The position numbers and the translations under genes were made by a program. The notes under the pieces were generated by a model that ran no database searches, was not told where the DNA came from, and saw nothing but the letters and a program-made list of their open reading frames with translations. This document shows, in pieces, positions 6,856 to 9,248 of a stretch of DNA of 9,248 bases. Positions within the stretch are counted from its first letter, which is position 1. Each line of letters starts with the position of its first letter. Source of the DNA: an uncultured Rubritalea sp. (GTDB taxonomy: Bacteria; Verrucomicrobiota; Verrucomicrobiia; Verrucomicrobiales; Akkermansiaceae); NCBI GenBank assembly GCA_937951395.1, contig CALFBV010000100.1, positions 1 through 9,248 on the forward strand. Reading direction: 5' to 3'.

Positions 6856-7536
6856 TTAGATATTGATGGCTTCACCTACTTGAGGTAAAAAGAGTGTCAT
6901 TCCTTTTTCACTAAATGCTGAACGTGCTGCATCATGGTCTATCTCGATCATAGGGAATGAGTCGAAGTGTGTTCCGAGCACTTTTTTTACTCCCACCCAT
7001 TCTGCACAGATTGCGGCGTCCTGATAGCCCATTGTGAAATTATCCCCTACACAGAGGACTGCCCAGTCTAGATCATGCAACTCTCCTAGGAGCTTCATGT
7101 CGTAGGTGAGGGCGGTGTCGCCTGAGAAGTAGAAGTTTGTTTCATCGCTCTCGATGACGAATCCTCCAGGGTTCCCTCCGTAAGTTCCATCTGGTAGGAC
7201 GGAGCTATGCACTGCGGTGACAAATTTAACCGTCCCAAATGGTAGTTTAACCTTACCTCCATGGTTCATGGGATGAGTATTTTCTATTCCCTTCGCTTGG
7301 AACCAAGATGTGATTTCAAAATTTGCGATCAGCAACGCACCAGTCCGCTTAAGTAGAGCCTCAGCATCTGCTACATGGTCCTCATGCCCGTGCGATAGGA
7401 GAATGTAATCCGCTTCGATGGTTTCGAGATCTAGTTTATCAGCCAGTGGATTTGGCGAAATGAAGGGATCAAAAAGTAGAGTCTTCCCGGCAAGGGTGAC
7501 GCTGAAGCATGAGTGACCAAAGAATCTAACCTTCAT
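6856..7536 (-). CDS. UPF0173 metal-dependent hydrolase (metallo-beta-lactamase fold)
   Basis: UlaG-like metallo-beta-lactamase-fold hydrolase of 226 residues with no signal peptide, so probably cytoplasmic. The order of motifs fits UPF0173: KVRFFGHSCF at the start, LLFDPFISPNP, the LSHGHEDHVAD metal motif (H49, H51, D53, H54), H110, GGFVIESD, YFSGDTA (D140), VGDNFTMGYQDAA and LGTHFDSFP (H190). All metal-binding positions are present. The physiological substrate of this family is not known to me. It sits between the FKBP-like gene (6 bp away) and ispF (5 bp away), so it is almost certainly co-transcribed with both. Confidence 0.92.
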   Translation of the reverse strand: MKVRFFGHSCFSVTLAGKTLLFDPFISPNPLADKLDLETIEADYILLSHGHEDHVADAEALLKRTGALLIANFEITSWFQAKGIENTHPMNHGGKVKLPFGTVKFVTAVHSSVLPDGTYGGNPGGFVIESDETNFYFSGDTALTYDMKLLGELHDLDWAVLCVGDNFTMGYQDAAICAEWVGVKKVLGTHFDSFPMIEIDHDAARSAFSEKGMTLFLPQVGEAINI

Positions 7537-7542
7537 AGCGAG

Positions 7543-8358
7543 CTATCTAGGGACGAGAGGTTGATTAGTTGGGGCTACTCGGGTCTTAATGTCTGTAAGT
7601 TCTACCTCGTAGATTAGCATTGATTTAGGTGAAATTTTAGGCCCCTGACGGAGATCTCCGAATCCTAGTGCGGCAGGAACGTAGAGCTTCCATTTTGATC
7701 CAATGGGCATCATTTTTAGAGCTTCGGCGAGTCCGTGGATGACTTGGAGATTAAATGGCATAGCATCGTCTCCTGGGGTCTGCATGAATACCGTTTTATC
7801 GAGTAGAGTGCCTGTGCATTTGAGGTGAAACTCAGTCGCCTGATCCATACCATTTACAGAGCCTGTGGGTGGAGTGTATTTCTTGCCTACGCCTTTTTTG
7901 AGTATCTCATACTGTAGCCCGCTGCCAGTAGTCGTCACTTCTTTGCGCTTGCCATTCTTTTCCATGAAGGCTGTTTCTGCTTCTAAATTCGCCTTCGCAT
8001 AGCCTCGCTCACGCTCAGATACTATTCTGTCGTAGGCTTTCATGGCTTGATCATAAGCGACTGGTTCTTTGCCAAATTCTTTCTTCATGAGAGCCTCGAT
8101 TAGTCCCTGAATATAGGCGTCTTTATCGATGTCATCAGCGATGAATCCATAGGAGGCAAACTGCTCACCATTCTGGAATCCTAGCCCGTAGCTCATGTCT
8201 TTTTTGACAGCTACTTGATCAGTCCCTGTGGCTGATGAGACGTCGACTGGTGGTTTTATTTTATTCTGCGCAGTTAGAGTAGATGAGGTGGTGATACATG
8301 CTGCTACTGAGAAGTTGAGAAGCGTGGCTGTGAGTGATTTTCTGGATAGAGTGTTCAT
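7543..8358 (-). CDS. Mip/FkpA-like exported FKBP-type protein with altered active site
   Basis: Exported protein of 271 residues. An N-terminal signal region is followed by a Mip/FkpA dimerisation-type helical domain (about 52-135: MSYGLGFQNGEQFASYG, then DKDAYIQGLIEALM). A C-terminal FKBP domain (about 145-257) contains TGSGLQYEILKKG, FHLKCTGTLLDKTVF, VIHGLAEALKMMPIG and the PKSMLIYEVEL strand. VAAC at 18-21 could be a lipobox (C21), while TLTA at 27-30 could be a type I cleavage site, so anchored or free periplasmic location is open. Several residues that line the FKBP active site differ from the consensus: C181 for Tyr, M192 for Asp, L210 for Trp, F233 for Tyr. PPIase activity is therefore uncertain. 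The start at 8358 is the only ATG giving a signal peptide. First gene of the fkbp-UPF0173-ispF-radC run. Confidence 0.87.
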   Translation of the reverse strand: MNTLSRKSLTATLLNFSVAACITTSSTLTAQNKIKPPVDVSSATGTDQVAVKKDMSYGLGFQNGEQFASYGFIADDIDKDAYIQGLIEALMKKEFGKEPVAYDQAMKAYDRIVSERERGYAKANLEAETAFMEKNGKRKEVTTTGSGLQYEILKKGVGKKYTPPTGSVNGMDQATEFHLKCTGTLLDKTVFMQTPGDDAMPFNLQVIHGLAEALKMMPIGSKWKLYVPAALGFGDLRQGPKISPKSMLIYEVELTDIKTRVAPTNQPLVPR

Positions 8359-8386
8359 TGGTTATTACTTAGGTGTTTCTTAGAGG

Positions 8387-8417
8387 TATGGATAATTTTG
8401 TAGTGAGGAAATCCATA
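8387..8417. repeat. Short inverted repeat in the leader of the FKBP-like gene
   Basis: TATGGAT (8387-8393) and ATCCATA (8411-8417) are perfect inverted copies 17 nt apart, 29 bp upstream of the FKBP-like ATG. It could be a leader hairpin or an operator. A 7-bp match of this spacing has a fair chance of arising randomly in a 131-bp spacer. The rest of the spacer (8359-8489) shows no clear terminator for the upstream RNase gene and no convincing promoter. Confidence 0.3.
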
Positions 8418-8489
8418 TTCCCTGACTTTAGCAGCTTCAAAATGAACAAAGATAGCCTGAGCGACCAGCAAAAATCACAGAGAAGAGGA

Positions 8490-9248
8490 TTATTTATCCA
8501 GATCGTAAAATTTGGTAGGCTCTGGGATAATGACATCACAGTCGGGCAGCTTCTGAGCTAACTGATCACGGAACCATTCGCTCGCCGCTATGTCACCATG
8601 CACGAGGAACATTTTTCTAGGTGCCACCTTCAGCATATACTCTAAGATGGCATCTCTGTCAGCGTGTCCGGAAAAATCAAATATATTCATATTACAGTTA
8701 AACTGCACAGGGGTCAGATCTGGGCTGAGCTCTATGACATCGCCCTTCTTAGCAACTCGGATCGCTCCAGCAGGGGAGTCTGGTGCCGCGTAGCCTACAA
8801 ATAGAAGTGAGTTTTTAGGATTTGAAATAAATCCGTGTGCAAAACCATTTGAGGTGGTCTTCTCAGTCATCATGCCGCTGGAAAGCGCATAGATGGCACC
8901 TGGCTGATAGGCGATTGGTTTGCGTGAGCCTTTCTTAGAAGCTGCGCGAACATCCATGTCTCGGAAAATTTCAAACCCAGGCATTTTGCGCGGAGTGGTG
9001 TCTGCGAATTCATCGAAAAGAATCGTCATCTTAGTGCTGAGTCCTCCTATAAATACAGGGGTCTTCTCAGGGATTCTACCGTTTTCCTTGAACTTATGCA
9101 GCATCGTGAGGACTTCTTGCGTCTTGCCCATAGCGAATACGGGGATCAGCGCTGAGCCACCATTCGCGATGGTTTCTAGAATAGCATCACAAAGTCGTTG
9201 TTCTTCCTGTTCCCTATCATAGTCGAGATTGGTAGGAGTCGCTCCTCG
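8490..9248 (-). CDS. Beta-CASP metallo-beta-lactamase RNase, C-terminal part (5' end outside window)
   Basis: Member of the CPSF73/YSH1-like beta-CASP family of zinc-dependent RNA-processing nucleases. The frame is open to the right edge, giving 252 visible residues. These begin RGATPTNLDYDREQ, continue with IANGGSALIPVFAMGKTQEVL (about 27-47) at the start of the beta-CASP domain, then YALSSGMM (about 120-127), FDFSGHAD (about 191-197) and FLVHGD (about 214-219). The last two are the metal-ligand His motifs of the RNA-specificity (RMMBL) region. The N-terminal half with the HxHxDH motif must lie beyond position 9248. The ATG at 9131 is internal, because family residues continue upstream of it in frame. 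It is on the same strand as the FKBP-like gene but 131 bp upstream, so it may be a separate unit. RNase J is a less likely alternative given the compact C-terminus. Confidence 0.92.
   Translation of the reverse strand, partial: RGATPTNLDYDREQEEQRLCDAILETIANGGSALIPVFAMGKTQEVLTMLHKFKENGRIPEKTPVFIGGLSTKMTILFDEFADTTPRKMPGFEIFRDMDVRAASKKGSRKPIAYQPGAIYALSSGMMTEKTTSNGFAHGFISNPKNSLLFVGYAAPDSPAGAIRVAKKGDVIELSPDLTPVQFNCNMNIFDFSGHADRDAILEYMLKVAPRKMFLVHGDIAASEWFRDQLAQKLPDCDVIIPEPTKFYDLDK

Noticed and set aside
8412..8440. Possible - strand promoter TTGAAG, 17 bp, TATGGA
   Set aside because: Only 4 of 6 and 3 of 6 bases match the sigma-70 consensus, too weak to call without start-site data.
8373..8561. 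62-residue open frame on the + strand
   Set aside because: Half of it is antisense to the RNase gene, it has no recognisable motif or ribosome binding site, and such a short frame is expected by chance.
9129..9131. ATG as start of the beta-CASP gene
   Set aside because: The conserved GGSALIPVFAMGKTQE segment spans it, so the gene continues beyond the window.

Overview
The window reads as ordinary chromosomal DNA of a Gram-negative bacterium, with eleven protein genes packed almost wall to wall and no mobile element, phage gene, CRISPR array, tRNA or rRNA that I can see. My best guess for the lineage is the Verrucomicrobiota/Planctomycetota side of the tree. This rests on the mix of a bacterial glutaminyl-tRNA synthetase, a YmdB-type phosphoesterase, exported SurA-like and Mip/FkpA-like proteins, a membrane-anchored amidase, and a complete lack of Shine-Dalgarno sequences. 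It is an inference, not a demonstrated placement.

Layout. (1) Positions 3-914, + strand: the 3' part of glnS, cut by the left edge and ending in a hairpin-plus-T-run terminator (924-959). (2) Positions 932-2836, - strand: a YmdB-family metallophosphoesterase followed by a SurA/PpiC-like exported protein that converges on glnS. (3) Positions 2837-2949: a 113-bp divergent intergenic region. (4) Positions 2950-5662, + strand: a tight three-gene operon (membrane-anchored Amidase_3 protein, YeeZ-like NAD(P)-binding epimerase, short single-domain asparaginase-like protein) joined by ATGA and TAATG overlaps. (5) Positions 5682-8358, - strand: FKBP-type protein, UPF0173 metal-dependent hydrolase, ispF and radC, with gaps of 5-6 bp or a 4-bp overlap, converging on the asparaginase gene. 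(6) Positions 8490-9248, - strand: the C-terminal part of a beta-CASP metallo-beta-lactamase RNase, cut by the right edge and separated from the FKBP gene by 131 bp.

The themes are translation and RNA metabolism (GlnRS, beta-CASP RNase, YmdB), envelope biogenesis (amidase, SurA-like, FKBP-like) and housekeeping (IspF, RadC). I do not see a new multi-gene system. The points that merit a second look are local. Both exported PPIase-family proteins have lost residues normally needed for isomerase activity. The YmdB-like enzyme has Asp in place of a metal-ligand Asn. The amidase catalytic domain has large insertions. None of the nine visible start codons has a Shine-Dalgarno sequence. The asparaginase-like protein consists of the N-terminal domain only and is translationally coupled to the genes upstream.
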